64,000 nucleotides of DNA from a virus: positions 1 to 64,000 of IMG/VR virus record IMGVR_UViG_3300031784_002630, one strand, 5' to 3'. The notes below the pieces were generated by a model. The model did not search any database. It was not told the DNA's origin and worked only from the letters and a program-made list of their open reading frames with translations. This document shows positions 30,709 through 41,106 of this stretch, piece by piece. A program made the position numbers and the translations under genes. Numbering within the stretch: the first letter of the stretch is position 1; the number at the start of each line of letters is the position of its first letter.

Positions 30709-32913
30709 TTAAAAATCGTATTTTACGGTAATCTGTTGTACCCCTTGTCTTTTTTCGGGATTCTGTAATTTTGACATCATTAATAAATCTTGGTCAGAGT
30801 TATATAATCCTACTTCAGTGAAATACACATCTTTACCTAACGACCATTTTGGATTTGATGAACGAATATATTGTGAATCAGCAAGGTTAACCAAATATCT
30901 CATTTCATATATTGTTGCTTGTACATCAGAATGAACTGTTCCATAAAAGAAATATTCATCACCAAACGTCATACCAGTATTATAGTTAATCAATGGTAAT
31001 TCAATGTAATTTTCTAATCTATAAAAACTCGCGTTATCGTATTCGTCTTTTGTTATTTGAAATGTTGTTCCGCTTATTTCGAGTGGTCCAATATTGATAG
31101 AGCCAGTGTTTGCTGTAATTGCAGATGTAACATCAATTTCTCTCCACTGCATCGAATCAGGTCTTTCACCCGTTGGTACAATTTGACAAATTAACTTAAC
31201 ATTAGTACATGTAAATCCTGAAGGTTGTAAACCCATGTCCTCAATTAAGAATGGGAATTCATTACCAAATCTCACAATTACATCATCTGTTTGACCACTT
31301 ACGGTTGAACCTGCAATTTTTGAGTAATAGTTACAATGTAAACCATTTGTAGAACCAGTGTTTTCAAATCGGTATGTTACAAACATTGTTTCAGTATCAC
31401 CTGTTAATATACCACTTGTTGCCGCGATGTTTTGGTTAAACGTGTTTGGAACCACCAATCCTAATCTTGGTGCGGGTAATGTATAGTTTCTATTTGATTT
31501 ATACGACATGGCGGCTGATAATTCTTCATCATCAATTGCTATCATTTTCAAATCAGGAAATACTTTACCAACTCTGTTTGGATATCCATCAGCATTTGCG
31601 TGAGTATCCCATAAGTGATAATAACGTAAACCCGGATAATTCATATTATCATTTTCTTCTGATAACATATAATGTGGTTGAAATAAATTTAAACCATCAA
31701 AACCATCAGGGTCAACGTAGAATGATTCACCCATAACACCTGTATTTGATTTATGCCACATCAAAGTTGGTAAGTCAAGTTTAAAGTTTCTTCCTTGTCC
31801 TGTGGCACCTGAATTTGCCAAGTCAAATGCTTCTGTTGCAAATTTCTCACCATAAAAATTATCAATACCCTGATTGGTATAATGTATCAAACCAATAACT
31901 TTTTGTTCCTCTGGTTCAACATATATTTTTTCATCAAATGAATTGTAATAAAATGTGTCAGTTGTTCCTGAAACATAATTTATGTCTTCGAAAATTTGAC
32001 CACCTTTGGTTTGATATCCCAAGAATTCTTTTGTCGACGAATAACCCGTTGAACCAAATTCACTGAAATCTTTGTAAAAAGTATATGATAAACCTGCTGG
32101 TGATTCGGTCCATGGCTGATTCATATTCCAAACTAAGACATCTTGTTGTTGAATTTCACAATTCAACTCAAACGAAAACACACCACCATCATAGTATGGT
32201 GTTGGTGTATAACTATCATAATATGGTGTCATACCTGATGGGTAGAAAAACGCTCTTCCTGTTCCTGTAAATGAACTAAAGTCAGGTAATATTCTATCAA
32301 CAGTTATTGTACTTCCAACGACATCTTCAACTCTGTAAGTTAAAATAGGATATGGATAAGTTAAATCATTACCGCAGTTATTATCATTATTTAAATATAA
32401 AACAACAAACTGACCAACTTCAGGTGTTCCTGTCACAGTAGCATCACAGTTGTTGACAGTGACATCAAATGTATTCCCACTTGTTAATGCCGATAAATTA
32501 AATTTATAATTTGCAGTCACGGTAAGTGCTGAACTTGTAAAAGCACTAAACGCTCCTGTTGAACCTGTAAAAAATCCTCTTGGCTGAGCTGTGTTAAAAA
32601 TTGGAACTACTTGTGAATCTTGAAAAGGTATACCAAATGTATTAGTTTCACCGGTTGAACTAGACAAATAAATTGGATATTTAATACCCATTTTATTACT
32701 TTGTGGTACACCTGTGTTATTCTGATAATTAAATTCAGGAACTAAAACTTGTAAAGTTGTTAAATTACCACCGCTGATACAATCATAACAAACCTCACTA
32801 TCTCCTAACTGAAAATAAGCAACATTAAAGTTACCTTGAGAAATTTTTCTTCTTCCAACATCAGTTAGTTGGGTGTTTATTAGAGCTGTTGTATCTTTTA
32901 TTATGAATGCCAT
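30709..32913 (-). CDS. Tail/baseplate structural protein, 734 aa
   Basis: The N-terminus, MAFIIKDTTALINTQLTDVGRRKISQGNFNVAYFQLGDSEV, resembles a domain that opens virion proteins of T4-like phages of Bacteroidota, as I recall it. The C-terminus has the tail-like segment YFTEVGLYNSDQDLLMMSKL. The body is beta-rich and Gly/Thr/Asn-rich, with no enzyme motif. It leads the structural cluster and has a TATTTATA promoter four bases before its ATG, consistent with late expression. Exact position in the virion cannot be told. Confidence 0.75.
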   Translation of the reverse strand: MAFIIKDTTALINTQLTDVGRRKISQGNFNVAYFQLGDSEVCYDCISGGNLTTLQVLVPEFNYQNNTGVPQSNKMGIKYPIYLSSSTGETNTFGIPFQDSQVVPIFNTAQPRGFFTGSTGAFSAFTSSALTVTANYKFNLSALTSGNTFDVTVNNCDATVTGTPEVGQFVVLYLNNDNNCGNDLTYPYPILTYRVEDVVGSTITVDRILPDFSSFTGTGRAFFYPSGMTPYYDSYTPTPYYDGGVFSFELNCEIQQQDVLVWNMNQPWTESPAGLSYTFYKDFSEFGSTGYSSTKEFLGYQTKGGQIFEDINYVSGTTDTFYYNSFDEKIYVEPEEQKVIGLIHYTNQGIDNFYGEKFATEAFDLANSGATGQGRNFKLDLPTLMWHKSNTGVMGESFYVDPDGFDGLNLFQPHYMLSEENDNMNYPGLRYYHLWDTHANADGYPNRVGKVFPDLKMIAIDDEELSAAMSYKSNRNYTLPAPRLGLVVPNTFNQNIAATSGILTGDTETMFVTYRFENTGSTNGLHCNYYSKIAGSTVSGQTDDVIVRFGNEFPFLIEDMGLQPSGFTCTNVKLICQIVPTGERPDSMQWREIDVTSAITANTGSINIGPLEISGTTFQITKDEYDNASFYRLENYIELPLINYNTGMTFGDEYFFYGTVHSDVQATIYEMRYLVNLADSQYIRSSNPKWSLGKDVYFTEVGLYNSDQDLLMMSKLQNPEKRQGVQQITVKYDF

Positions 32914-32917
32914 CTTA

Positions 32918-32925
32918 TATAAATA
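32918..32925 (-). promoter_or_regulatory. Putative TATTTATA promoter element, leaderless
   Basis: TATTTATA on the minus strand, then TAAG, then the ATG at 32913. Confidence 0.55.
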
Positions 32926-32937
32926 TAGTTAGTTGAT

Positions 32938-34737
32938 TTATTGACTTGGACCGTAGTATTGTTCATACAATGTGTTTATTAATTGGTTTGTTTGTGGTGT
33001 TAAAACTTTTAATAATGTACAATTATTAGTGATTGACGGACCATTGAATCCAACAGTAACATTTTGATTTGCATCGACTATTGCTGATGAACAAGGTAAT
33101 GTTCCTGTGGTTATTACTAAAGTACTCAAACCACCTGGCGGAAGAGTTGATACTCCGCGAGCACATATATTAACTTTTTGACCTGGTTGTACGTTATATC
33201 CATTTTCCGTTCCTCCTGTACAATTGACCCATGTGTAAAACTGAACAGTGTTTCCAATATTTTCAATTTCAAATGGTGAACAAGGTGTTGAGCTTCCACT
33301 GCTAATTTTTGTAACAGTAGAAATAACAGTACCTGATACCGTTAACCCTTTTTTCAGTGTAACTGTTGGGTATAAAACACTAAAAGTTTTTTGTGTTGTT
33401 GTATATGGATATCTAAAACTGTATGGACTTGGAACGATAATATTTGTTGAAGTCAAAGAGTTTGATGTTGGTGATACCGTTGATGTTCCTGAATATAATA
33501 CAGGTGTATATGCCGTAGTGGCACTACCTGGTTCAGCCGTGGTATTATTAACAGATATAAATAATGGAACATCAATTGTAATACCATCAGGTAACGGAGG
33601 ACTTACTTTTAATTCGTAATCCAAATTTTTAATTACTTGGTTTCCGTAATCTTCTTTCGATGTAGATGACTTTGTTTGTAATGACAAAGTATATGTAACT
33701 TTCTTAGTTCCCGGTAGTATAGTAAATGAACCTTGAACTTCTGTATTTGAACTGTCCTTTACAAAAAATTGAGTATCACTTTGTGGACACAGATTATTAA
33801 AAAGTGGTGAAGATTGGTAGGTACCGTTGAATAATTTATATTGATATCCACCTGTACCTCCTTTAGCCTTTATTATTACACTACCATTACAAGAACCTTC
33901 ACAAGATTCATTAGTCGTTGTTAAGTTAAAAGATAAAACTGGTGATGATGGACAAGAACCTGATACCGCAGTCCATGTATTCAATGTTCCTTCTTCAACC
34001 CATCCGCCCAAAGGATTAAAGGTGTTCGATGAATTTTTCAAAACACTTCCTGTTTTTCCTAATACGGTCCAATAACTAAATGTTGTTGCAGAAACATATG
34101 ATATAGTAAAAGCAGAACTTGCTGACGATGTGCCAGTATAGGCCGGTCTTTCATTCACAAAATCATAGAATGTAAATGGATAAGCTGTGAATGGTGTGCT
34201 ATCCGTATATAAACAAAGGTCAGTTGGATAAAATGGTAGTGGTGGTGGCGGTGGGTCACATTCTTCACAAGTGTCAAATGGACCTGAACTTAAAGTGTCA
34301 CCTGTAATTGTTTGACCACTAGATAAAGTTTGTCCTGAGTATGTCCAACATCCCTGAGCTGTTGTGAATTTATATATTAAACCTTCAACAAAGTTTGATG
34401 ATGTTAAACCTGTTAAATACAAATAATCAGAATTATTACAACTTTGAAAATAATCCATGTAGAAAGTATCCGATTCAACTAAACATGTTGTGGTTGCACT
34501 ATAATCACCATAGAAATCTACCACAGTTGCAACGTATTCACCAGGTATTAAATTTTTGATGTTTTGGTCTTTTAACCCATTACTCCATGTAATTGAATAT
34601 GGTGTTGAACCTCCCGTAATTGTCAAATATATCCTACCGTCATTACTGTCAGGTGTTGAAGAATTAATTGAGTAACATTCTACACCCATAGGTAGAATTG
34701 TTATAACACCGCAATCATTATATAGTATAGTTGACAT
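32938..34737 (-). CDS. Virion adhesin-like protein with SprB-type repeats, 599 aa
   Basis: Residues about 18-85 read VECYSINSSTPDSNDGRIYL...TGGSTPYSITWSNG...NLIPGEYVATVVDFYGD, and residues about 265-345 repeat the same plan (ESCEGSCNGSVIIKAKGGTGGY). Both follow the SprB repeat consensus C.G..dGs....GG..PY.Y.W.nG....i.nL..G.Y.v.v.D. SprB is the cell-surface gliding adhesin of Flavobacterium. Other parts are Ser/Thr-rich beta domains, with a Pro run near residue 167. No signal peptide. Inferred to be a tail-tip or capsid decoration protein that binds surface glycans or competes with host adhesins. Confidence 0.75.
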   Translation of the reverse strand: MSTILYNDCGVITILPMGVECYSINSSTPDSNDGRIYLTITGGSTPYSITWSNGLKDQNIKNLIPGEYVATVVDFYGDYSATTTCLVESDTFYMDYFQSCNNSDYLYLTGLTSSNFVEGLIYKFTTAQGCWTYSGQTLSSGQTITGDTLSSGPFDTCEECDPPPPPLPFYPTDLCLYTDSTPFTAYPFTFYDFVNERPAYTGTSSASSAFTISYVSATTFSYWTVLGKTGSVLKNSSNTFNPLGGWVEEGTLNTWTAVSGSCPSSPVLSFNLTTTNESCEGSCNGSVIIKAKGGTGGYQYKLFNGTYQSSPLFNNLCPQSDTQFFVKDSSNTEVQGSFTILPGTKKVTYTLSLQTKSSTSKEDYGNQVIKNLDYELKVSPPLPDGITIDVPLFISVNNTTAEPGSATTAYTPVLYSGTSTVSPTSNSLTSTNIIVPSPYSFRYPYTTTQKTFSVLYPTVTLKKGLTVSGTVISTVTKISSGSSTPCSPFEIENIGNTVQFYTWVNCTGGTENGYNVQPGQKVNICARGVSTLPPGGLSTLVITTGTLPCSSAIVDANQNVTVGFNGPSITNNCTLLKVLTPQTNQLINTLYEQYYGPSQ

Positions 34738-34952
34738 CAGAAGTTTTTAATTATTTCACAATTATTGGCATCGACAATTTTAACACTAAAATCAACCATT
34801 GTATCATAAGGTGCTGGTATACTGACACTAAATGGTAAATCAGCATCATTAATCGTTGCCAAATACACACAGGTTATTAGTGATGTATCACAGATATAAA
34901 CATTATATCCTTGTGTTGCTGTAATTGAGTTTATTGTAATCTGTCTTCCCAT
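34737..34952 (-). CDS. Small beta-rich virion protein, 71 aa
   Basis: MGRQITINSITATQGYNVYI and a conserved CDTSLITCVYLATINDADLPFS stretch form a small beta domain ending DANNCEIIKNF, like a single repeat of the neighbouring adhesins. It overlaps the next gene by one base and follows the large Thr/Pro protein by 12 bases, so it is part of the same structural operon. Function unknown. Confidence 0.7.
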   Translation of the reverse strand: MGRQITINSITATQGYNVYICDTSLITCVYLATINDADLPFSVSIPAPYDTMVDFSVKIVDANNCEIIKNF

Positions 34953-34964
34953 TTTAATTAAGTA

Positions 34965-37730
34965 TTATGAACATGTACAATCATTATGTACCGAAACTAT
35001 TGATGTCGCAGTTCCACCCAGTGTAGTTCCGACAACTTCCCAACATCCTGAGTATCCAGTTCCATTCAATCTCACAAAATCGCCGACACTTACATTCAAT
35101 AAACCAAAGTTGTTAACCGCAATACTTCTAACTGGTTCAGAACAACTTTCTACGATAAATTTATCAGGTAAAGTTGTTTTTGTAGGAGTTTGAGTAGGTG
35201 TCTTAGTTGGTGTAGGAGTTGGAGTTTTAGTTAAGGTAGGTGTGTTAGTTGGTGTCTTAGTAGGTGTGTTAGTTGGTGTCTTAGTCATAGTAACCGATGG
35301 AGTTACTGTAACAGTTGGCGTAGGAGTTAATGTAGGTGTCTTAGTTTGTGTAGGTGTCTTTGACGGTGACGCATTAGGTGTATATGTTGGTGTTGAAGTC
35401 TTAGTTACAGTTGGTGTTATTGTCGGAGTAACAGAACTAGTTGGTGTTGATGTTGGTGTAATTGTATTAGTTGGTGTTACTGTTGTTGTTGGAGTTACCG
35501 TTGGTGTTACAGTACTAGTTGGAGTAGGTGTTGGTATTAAAGAGTTCTCACAACTTGAACATCCACTGAATGATGCAATAATAGTATTGATAGTTAAAGT
35601 TGGACTTTGGTCATAAACAATATCCAAATAAGTATAACACTTAGTTGTTCCTGATACATCAGCACTGAAGGTTTGACCTGTTGTTACAATAGTACCACCT
35701 GATGTTCTCATAGACTCATTGATATAATAAATTTCATCATCAGAACAATCTTGAATTCTACGTACAAACACACACTCGAATTCAGTATCATTTATGATAT
35801 AAGTTGTTGAACCTGATACTGGTACATTTCTTTGTAAACTTGGTGTCGGAGTGACTGTTGGAGTTGGTGTGGGGGTTGGAGTTATATCTTCAACTGTAAC
35901 ATCGGCATCTACCAAAAGACAAGGATTTGGACTCGGTGTTAAACTAATTGTCGGTGTTGGTGTCGGACAAGTCTCAGTTGGTTCGGGCACATAGTCACAA
36001 TCAAACAACGCTTGAAAATCAACCGTAATACAGACGTTTGGTGTTGGTGTGGGGGTTGGTGTTGGACACGGTCCTTCTGACCATATCAATTCATCCAAAT
36101 CAGGACAATTTGAAAAACATGGGGTTTTACCCGCCAATATACAATCACCACCTAAAGTATCGGATAAACACCATTTTGTTCCATCATAAAAAACAGTACC
36201 TGATGTGGAACCTGTCCAATATGGTCTTCCATTATAAGTTCCACCCGATGTATAATTTCCATCATACATTGATGTACCTGAAAAGTTTGTATATAAACAA
36301 AATTCAGTATTACAAGGACTGTAAACAGGTGTAACAGATGGTGTCGGCGTTTGGGTTGGTGTAACAGTTGGTGTTGGTGTTGTTTGATTACAGTCCCCAA
36401 TTACTGTAACAAATACACCCTCAGGTACAATCACACTATATTCACATGCACAAATATTTAATTCAGATAGTTCAGGTACAATCAAATTTTGATTATCACC
36501 ATTACAATCTACATATGTTACTGTTGATGGGAACTCCTGAGTATTATTAATTTGATATTCAATACAGTTACTTCCCGGTCCACAACAACTATAATCGTCA
36601 GTACAAACCGAACAATTATCGTATGGTCCTGTCAGACCACTAATAACATATCTTTCACCAAAACCAGTCATTGGTATTACTTCAGCACAGCCTGTAAAAC
36701 CAGTTCCTGTTATATAATACACCTGACCAACATTTATGGTTCCAACATAATCATCGACAACAAAAATTTCGTTTGGTGAACAACATGCCCTAAATTGATA
36801 ATCCGTAGGACCAGCTGTTACTGAAGGAGTGGGAGTATTAGAAGGTGTTAAAGTTGGTGTAACCGTATTGGTTGGTGTAACCGTATTGGTTGGTGTAACG
36901 GTTTTAGTTGGTGTAACCGTATTGGTTGGTGTTACTGTTGGTGTTACTGTTGGTGTGACTGTTTTTGTAGGAGTTACCGTTGGTGTAACCGTATTAGTTG
37001 GTGTTACGGTATTTGTAGGCGTAGGTGTAGGTGTTGGGCAAACTTGTGAACAAGCATCGGTATACGAACTTACTAAACCTCTGTGTGGTAAATTAGGGTT
37101 AAAACATACAACATCATTAATACTACCACCGCTCACAAATGTTCCACAACAATCAGTATACGAACAAAGTATATTATCAACGGTACCTGAAACACAACAA
37201 GGGTATGTTGTTAAACAATCATTACAATCAGACCAAGTACCAGGTGTTGTAACATTTATTGTTGTTTCACCTGTCTGAACATAAATTGTTGAACCTGTGA
37301 CTCCTGTAATATAAGATGCACACCCAACAAAAGCAAATGTTGTAGGGCTCGTTGTGGCAGTGGTTATAGAAAATCTCCATATTTCACCAACGGTTAATGG
37401 TCCATATGTATTTTCAAAAGCGAAATCACCCCTTCTAATACTAAAGGTACTACCATCACAACAAGCTGAAAAAGTATAATAACATCCATTTGGATTTGCA
37501 GCGTCACATGCCGGACAAGTACTATATTGTTCAGTTGCAAATGATTGTTCTGGTGGGTCTAAAGAATTAGTAATTGTGTAGTAATAACAACTACCGTCAC
37601 CGGTATAAATAACGGTGCTTACATTTGCGGTCCACGTACCAGCAGTGTCAATTTCAAATGTTCTATAAATTGGAGCACCAGACCCTAAAGGGTTACAACA
37701 TTGATAAAAATACCTATTAACTAGTGCCAT
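34965..37730 (-). CDS. Large virion protein of Cys-rich domains joined by Thr/Pro linkers, 921 aa
   Basis: Small Cys-rich beta domains with a recurring plan (...CC....F.V......V......[12 protein letters not shown]...) alternate with low-complexity linkers of [11 protein letters not shown] repeats near residues 231-301 and 732-849, plus shorter ones. The last domain ([21 protein letters not shown]) repeats the pattern. Thr/Pro linkers act as stiff spacers and are frequent sites of O-glycosylation in bacteria. No catalytic motif. It begins the three-gene adhesin operon and has a TATTTATA element seven bases before the ATG. Probably a fibre or spike component. Confidence 0.75.
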   Translation of the reverse strand: MALVNRYFYQCCNPLGSGAPIYRTFEIDTAGTWTANVSTVIYTGDGSCYYYTITNSLDPPEQSFATEQYSTCPACDAANPNGCYYTFSACCDGSTFSIRRGDFAFENTYGPLTVGEIWRFSITTATTSPTTFAFVGCASYITGVTGSTIYVQTGETTINVTTPGTWSDCNDCLTTYPCCVSGTVDNILCSYTDCCGTFVSGGSINDVVCFNPNLPHRGLVSSYTDACSQVCPTPTPTPTNTVTPTNTVTPTVTPTKTVTPTVTPTVTPTNTVTPTKTVTPTNTVTPTNTVTPTLTPSNTPTPSVTAGPTDYQFRACCSPNEIFVVDDYVGTINVGQVYYITGTGFTGCAEVIPMTGFGERYVISGLTGPYDNCSVCTDDYSCCGPGSNCIEYQINNTQEFPSTVTYVDCNGDNQNLIVPELSELNICACEYSVIVPEGVFVTVIGDCNQTTPTPTVTPTQTPTPSVTPVYSPCNTEFCLYTNFSGTSMYDGNYTSGGTYNGRPYWTGSTSGTVFYDGTKWCLSDTLGGDCILAGKTPCFSNCPDLDELIWSEGPCPTPTPTPTPNVCITVDFQALFDCDYVPEPTETCPTPTPTISLTPSPNPCLLVDADVTVEDITPTPTPTPTVTPTPSLQRNVPVSGSTTYIINDTEFECVFVRRIQDCSDDEIYYINESMRTSGGTIVTTGQTFSADVSGTTKCYTYLDIVYDQSPTLTINTIIASFSGCSSCENSLIPTPTPTSTVTPTVTPTTTVTPTNTITPTSTPTSSVTPTITPTVTKTSTPTYTPNASPSKTPTQTKTPTLTPTPTVTVTPSVTMTKTPTNTPTKTPTNTPTLTKTPTPTPTKTPTQTPTKTTLPDKFIVESCSEPVRSIAVNNFGLLNVSVGDFVRLNGTGYSGCWEVVGTTLGGTATSIVSVHNDCTCS
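35182..35535 (-). repeat. Thr/Pro low-complexity coding repeat array
   Basis: Short degenerate repeats of GTTGGTGTTAC-like units (plus strand) encode the C-terminal Thr/Pro linker of the 921-residue protein. Period is a multiple of six bases. Confidence 0.9.
36826..37038 (-). repeat. Thr/Pro low-complexity coding repeat array, copy 2
   Basis: Repeats such as GTTGGTGTAACCGTATTG (18 bases, plus strand), several exact, encode the N-terminal NTVTPT linker of the same protein. Confidence 0.9.
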
Positions 37731-37737
37731 ATTATAT

Positions 37738-37745
37738 TATAAATA
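37738..37745 (-). promoter_or_regulatory. Putative TATTTATA promoter element
   Basis: TATTTATA on the minus strand, seven bases before the ATG of the 921-residue virion protein. Confidence 0.45.
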
Positions 37746-37761
37746 ATCAAATGTTTGTTTT

Positions 37762-39438
37762 TTATGATTCTTTTCTTAAAGAACCGTCATAAAAATCAAA
37801 TCGGTCATGTTCGGTTGGTGTTAACAATAACAATCCAGGGTTTATATTACCTTTTTTTGTTTCCTGATATATGAAACTCATCCAAGTTTGTTCAAAAGGT
37901 CTGGCCCATTTTGTTTCTAAAAACATTTTTTGATTACCATATTTTGTAACCACTTGTGGCCAATTACAATAATAAACATCACCCAAAGCGTATGGAATAC
38001 CTTTATATGTTAATATTTTATTAAAGTTGGTTTTTGGTGCATTTGGGTCTAAACCCATCACAGGTAAATTTGGTTTGTTTGGCCAAAATTCTTCTCTAAT
38101 ATGTTGTGGTACATTATACCATGACCATTGAGTTCCGTTGTCACCATAAAACTCGGTGTAATTCATTTTTAAGAAATCAAGGTCTTCTTTCTTAGTAATC
38201 TCTAATGAATTAATATACAAATTATTTACAGTTCTATTGAATCCGTTTTTACAAACTTCACCTTTCTTTGGAAAAAAGAACATGTCATCCTCAAAGAAGA
38301 AATAAAAATCAAAATTGTTTTCATCGGCATGTTCGGCAATAAATTGTCTACCACCACAGATACCTAAATTATCTTTCTTAATGTGTTCAAAACCAAACTC
38401 ATTACATAACTCAATATATCTTTCAGTTGTTTCTAAATCTGATGAATTATCCAATAGATATTTTTTTGGTCTATCCAAAAAGTTTCTGTCGTATTGAATC
38501 ATAGACTCAATCAATGTCTCAAATTGTTTTGGACTATTAAATGTTATAACATAAAGAGCTGAATTATTAATGTTTAAATCTTTGTTTAATGATTTTTTAC
38601 CTGATATATTTTTAACTTCGTATGTATCATTTTTTAAATCTTCACAGAACTTTGAAATTAACCCGTTACCTTCAATTTCAACATAATCAATCATATCACT
38701 ATGTTTATATAACATAATACTAAAGATTGATTCTTCGGTACCCATGTATCCACTTCTTAGTGTCTCGGATAATATGTTGTAATATATTCCGTTAATATCT
38801 GAAAATACGTGTTTTGGTCCGCCAAATAATCCACCTCTACATACTAACTTAACTTCATCACCAGCATATGAATTTATTTTAGGATATGAGAATCCATGAA
38901 TTTCGTTGTTTGCATCATATGGAAACGCAACAAAACCAAACTTATCAAAAACCTCAGGTAATTTGTTTTGTATTTTATCGTGCGTAAAATATCCTGGATG
39001 AATTGTGTTTGTAATACCAGCATCAATCCAATAAAGATGTTGTGAGTTAAATTGGTCCATAATTCTTGCATCATTCATCAAGAACATTTTGGACATTACC
39101 AAAGGATTATACCACTCAAGTTTTGCTTGTGTTGAATCTTGTAACCAACCAGCTTGTCCAAACCAATCAGGATTATTTCTAATCTCTTGTATTTTATCAT
39201 AAGGAACAGTTTGTTTGAACCATTCCTTATCTCTTGTAATGAATTGTGTATTTGACCTATCTCTTCTTTCAAAAACAAATGATTCTAATTCGGGTTCACC
39301 AAAAATAATCATATTGTTTTCAATTTGTAATAATTGGTCAAATTTATCCAAATAATGTTGAAATGTCCTTGACCATCCTTCACCAAGTTCGTCACGTTTA
39401 ATATTCCAAAGTCCTGTTACAACTGTTACGTTACTCAT
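37762..39438 (-). CDS. HtrL/YibB-like and GT2-like fused glycosyltransferase, 558 aa
   Basis: The N-terminal 270 residues (VTVVTGLWNIKRDELGEGW, then FERRDRSNTQFI, LYWIDAGIT and TEESIFSIML) resemble the HtrL/YibB family, uncharacterised GT-A-like proteins. From about residue 285 a second domain begins with ALYVITFNSPKQFETLIESM, with DFYFFFEDDMFF near residue 380, which has the look of a GT2 nucleotide-sugar site. I chose the ATG at 39438, directly after the previous stop; a longer reading overlaps that gene. It ends a run of seven glycosyltransferase-type genes. Substrates unknown. Confidence 0.7.
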   Translation of the reverse strand: MSNVTVVTGLWNIKRDELGEGWSRTFQHYLDKFDQLLQIENNMIIFGEPELESFVFERRDRSNTQFITRDKEWFKQTVPYDKIQEIRNNPDWFGQAGWLQDSTQAKLEWYNPLVMSKMFLMNDARIMDQFNSQHLYWIDAGITNTIHPGYFTHDKIQNKLPEVFDKFGFVAFPYDANNEIHGFSYPKINSYAGDEVKLVCRGGLFGGPKHVFSDINGIYYNILSETLRSGYMGTEESIFSIMLYKHSDMIDYVEIEGNGLISKFCEDLKNDTYEVKNISGKKSLNKDLNINNSALYVITFNSPKQFETLIESMIQYDRNFLDRPKKYLLDNSSDLETTERYIELCNEFGFEHIKKDNLGICGGRQFIAEHADENNFDFYFFFEDDMFFFPKKGEVCKNGFNRTVNNLYINSLEITKKEDLDFLKMNYTEFYGDNGTQWSWYNVPQHIREEFWPNKPNLPVMGLDPNAPKTNFNKILTYKGIPYALGDVYYCNWPQVVTKYGNQKMFLETKWARPFEQTWMSFIYQETKKGNINPGLLLLTPTEHDRFDFYDGSLRKES

Positions 39439-39439
39439 A

Positions 39440-40366
39440 TTAATATTGTAATATATCATGCCAAACCATGTATAAAGGTTTGGGTTTATTCCAACTTTTA
39501 TTCCACATTTCAAAATGAAATTCGTCGTGTTGATTTGTTTGATGAACGTCAAATAAAAAATCTAACAAGTGATTTTTATCAAATAAATCATAAACTACTT
39601 TCATAATAGATTCTTCAGTACATAAAAAATTGTGTTTTAATACTTCAACAGATAATTTCCAAAATTCTTCAATATATTTTTTGAGTTGTATTGTGTCACC
39701 ACCAATTAATCCACCTATTGGAAAATCTCTTACAATATCATAATCTATAATCCCATGTTGTTTGAATTCATAGCTAGTTTGTGCGTTAGAACCAACAAGT
39801 GTAACAATTTTATTATCACAAATATCATTCAATTTTTCAAATATTTTCGTGTTAAATAATTTAGTAAAATCGTATTGTAACATTTCATTGTGTTGCCAAG
39901 CTAAAGGTCCATTACCACTGTGGTATGATTTATCACCAAATGGAACACAATAACGCCAAGGAAAGATACCAGGATGTTGTAAGCCTATATCAACCCAATA
40001 TACTCGGTCAAAACCATCAAGTTCCTGTTCCAAGACTTGAAACTTTCCCCACATTATTTCAGTACCTCTACCATCAAGACCATTGTTTTCAAAATTCTTA
40101 TCTCTAACAATGCTAATTTCTTTGTGAAGTTTCATATCAGTAAGCTCAAGAATTTTAATTTCAAGATTGTCTAAATTATGTGTGTTTTTTAAACTTAATA
40201 ATTCTTCTTGATTTTTTTTTTGGGTATAGCAAATTATTGGTAAATTTATACCGCGACAATGACTAATTAACGAACCCCAATATCTTGGTTTTCTACTTGC
40301 TCTTGTTCCTTGAAATGGATACCCCTCAACATCCATCCAATACCCTGTAACTATTTTTGACTTCAT
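39440..40366 (-). CDS. HtrL/YibB-like protein, putative glycosyltransferase, 308 aa
   Basis: MKSKIVTGYWMDVEGYPFQG at the start, FDRVYWVDIGLQHPGIFP near residue 120 and FLCTEESIMKVVYDLFD near 250 parallel the N-terminal half of the following gene, so the two are probably paralogues. The VYWVDIG segment sits where a DxD-type metal site would be. No signal peptide. The start overlaps the preceding stop by one base. Confidence 0.65.
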   Translation of the reverse strand: MKSKIVTGYWMDVEGYPFQGTRASRKPRYWGSLISHCRGINLPIICYTQKKNQEELLSLKNTHNLDNLEIKILELTDMKLHKEISIVRDKNFENNGLDGRGTEIMWGKFQVLEQELDGFDRVYWVDIGLQHPGIFPWRYCVPFGDKSYHSGNGPLAWQHNEMLQYDFTKLFNTKIFEKLNDICDNKIVTLVGSNAQTSYEFKQHGIIDYDIVRDFPIGGLIGGDTIQLKKYIEEFWKLSVEVLKHNFLCTEESIMKVVYDLFDKNHLLDFLFDVHQTNQHDEFHFEMWNKSWNKPKPLYMVWHDILQY

Positions 40367-41103
40367 TAAAATCTTGTGTGAAAATCGCCGAGTTTAGTAT
40401 AAAAAGAAAAACAATTTTGAATCAAATTAAAATAACCTTGATATGCATATTTCATTTCAGCTTCTAAAGCTGAAATTCCTATTTCAAAACCATCTGGATA
40501 ATTTCTGATATCATTAGCTATACTATACCATAAAAATTGTTCCCATCTTTGAACAAAAAATTTAAACTTCCAATTATTTTTGAATACCAAGAATTGTTCA
40601 TTAACAACGTGTGCTTCATCCCATTTGTTGTGTTCAAAAACATCATAATCGTACAGTTTATCTTTGAAAAAACTTTGTTCGGGTTCTTTTTTATGTGGTC
40701 CGATTGGAGCGGGTCTTTCGAATAAAAAATCTAAACCATCTTTTTCCATGTAAGACAACATGTTCAATATTTTTTCTTCTGAAAATCCATTATGCATTCT
40801 CCAATCACCATCAGTAAAAATAATATACTCAGGTTTATCTCCTGTTATTTTTTGGTGTTCCAAAATATGTTTTAAAGACAATACTTTTAAATTTAAATTA
40901 AAATTGAACCCACCTCGAGAATCATATAATGGTGGGTTTATTACTTTGGTGTGTATTCTATTACCCTGATTTTGAAGTTCATGATTTGTGGTTGTAATAA
41001 AAAATTCACATTCGGTTGTATTATCCCTTAGTTCTTTATAGAAAGATGGTGTAATTGATTCGTACGGTTCATTTACCGCTAAAGTTGTAAAACAGTATTT
41101 CAT
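40366..41103 (-). CDS. Putative glycosyltransferase, GT-A type, 245 aa
   Basis: Begins MKYCFTTLAVNEPYESITPSF, typical of GT-A transferases that start with a Rossmann-like strand. YIIFTDGDWRMHNGF near residue 95 has the Asp-x-Asp metal/nucleotide site. The C-terminal aromatic helix (WEQFLWYSIAND) fits an acceptor lid. No close family recognised. It lies in a head-to-tail run with spacings of 0-4 bases. Confidence 0.65.
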   Translation of the reverse strand: MKYCFTTLAVNEPYESITPSFYKELRDNTTECEFFITTTNHELQNQGNRIHTKVINPPLYDSRGGFNFNLNLKVLSLKHILEHQKITGDKPEYIIFTDGDWRMHNGFSEEKILNMLSYMEKDGLDFLFERPAPIGPHKKEPEQSFFKDKLYDYDVFEHNKWDEAHVVNEQFLVFKNNWKFKFFVQRWEQFLWYSIANDIRNYPDGFEIGISALEAEMKYAYQGYFNLIQNCFSFYTKLGDFHTRF

Positions 41104-41106
41104 TAT

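Noticed and set aside
30524-30712. Plus-strand 62-codon frame with TTG start
   Set aside because: No promoter or start signal on that strand, whereas the minus strand has a consensus promoter and terminator and the region folds well.
33248-33619. Plus-strand 123-codon frame
   Set aside because: Lies wholly opposite the SprB-repeat gene, which has domain support; composition is that of a shadow frame.
35242-35616. Plus-strand open frame of GVLVG repeats
   Set aside because: It is the reverse-strand image of the Thr/Pro linker coding repeat; no start context, and the minus-strand gene is clearly real.
36829-37278. Plus-strand open frame of VGVTV repeats
   Set aside because: Same cause: mirror of the N-terminal Thr/Pro linker.
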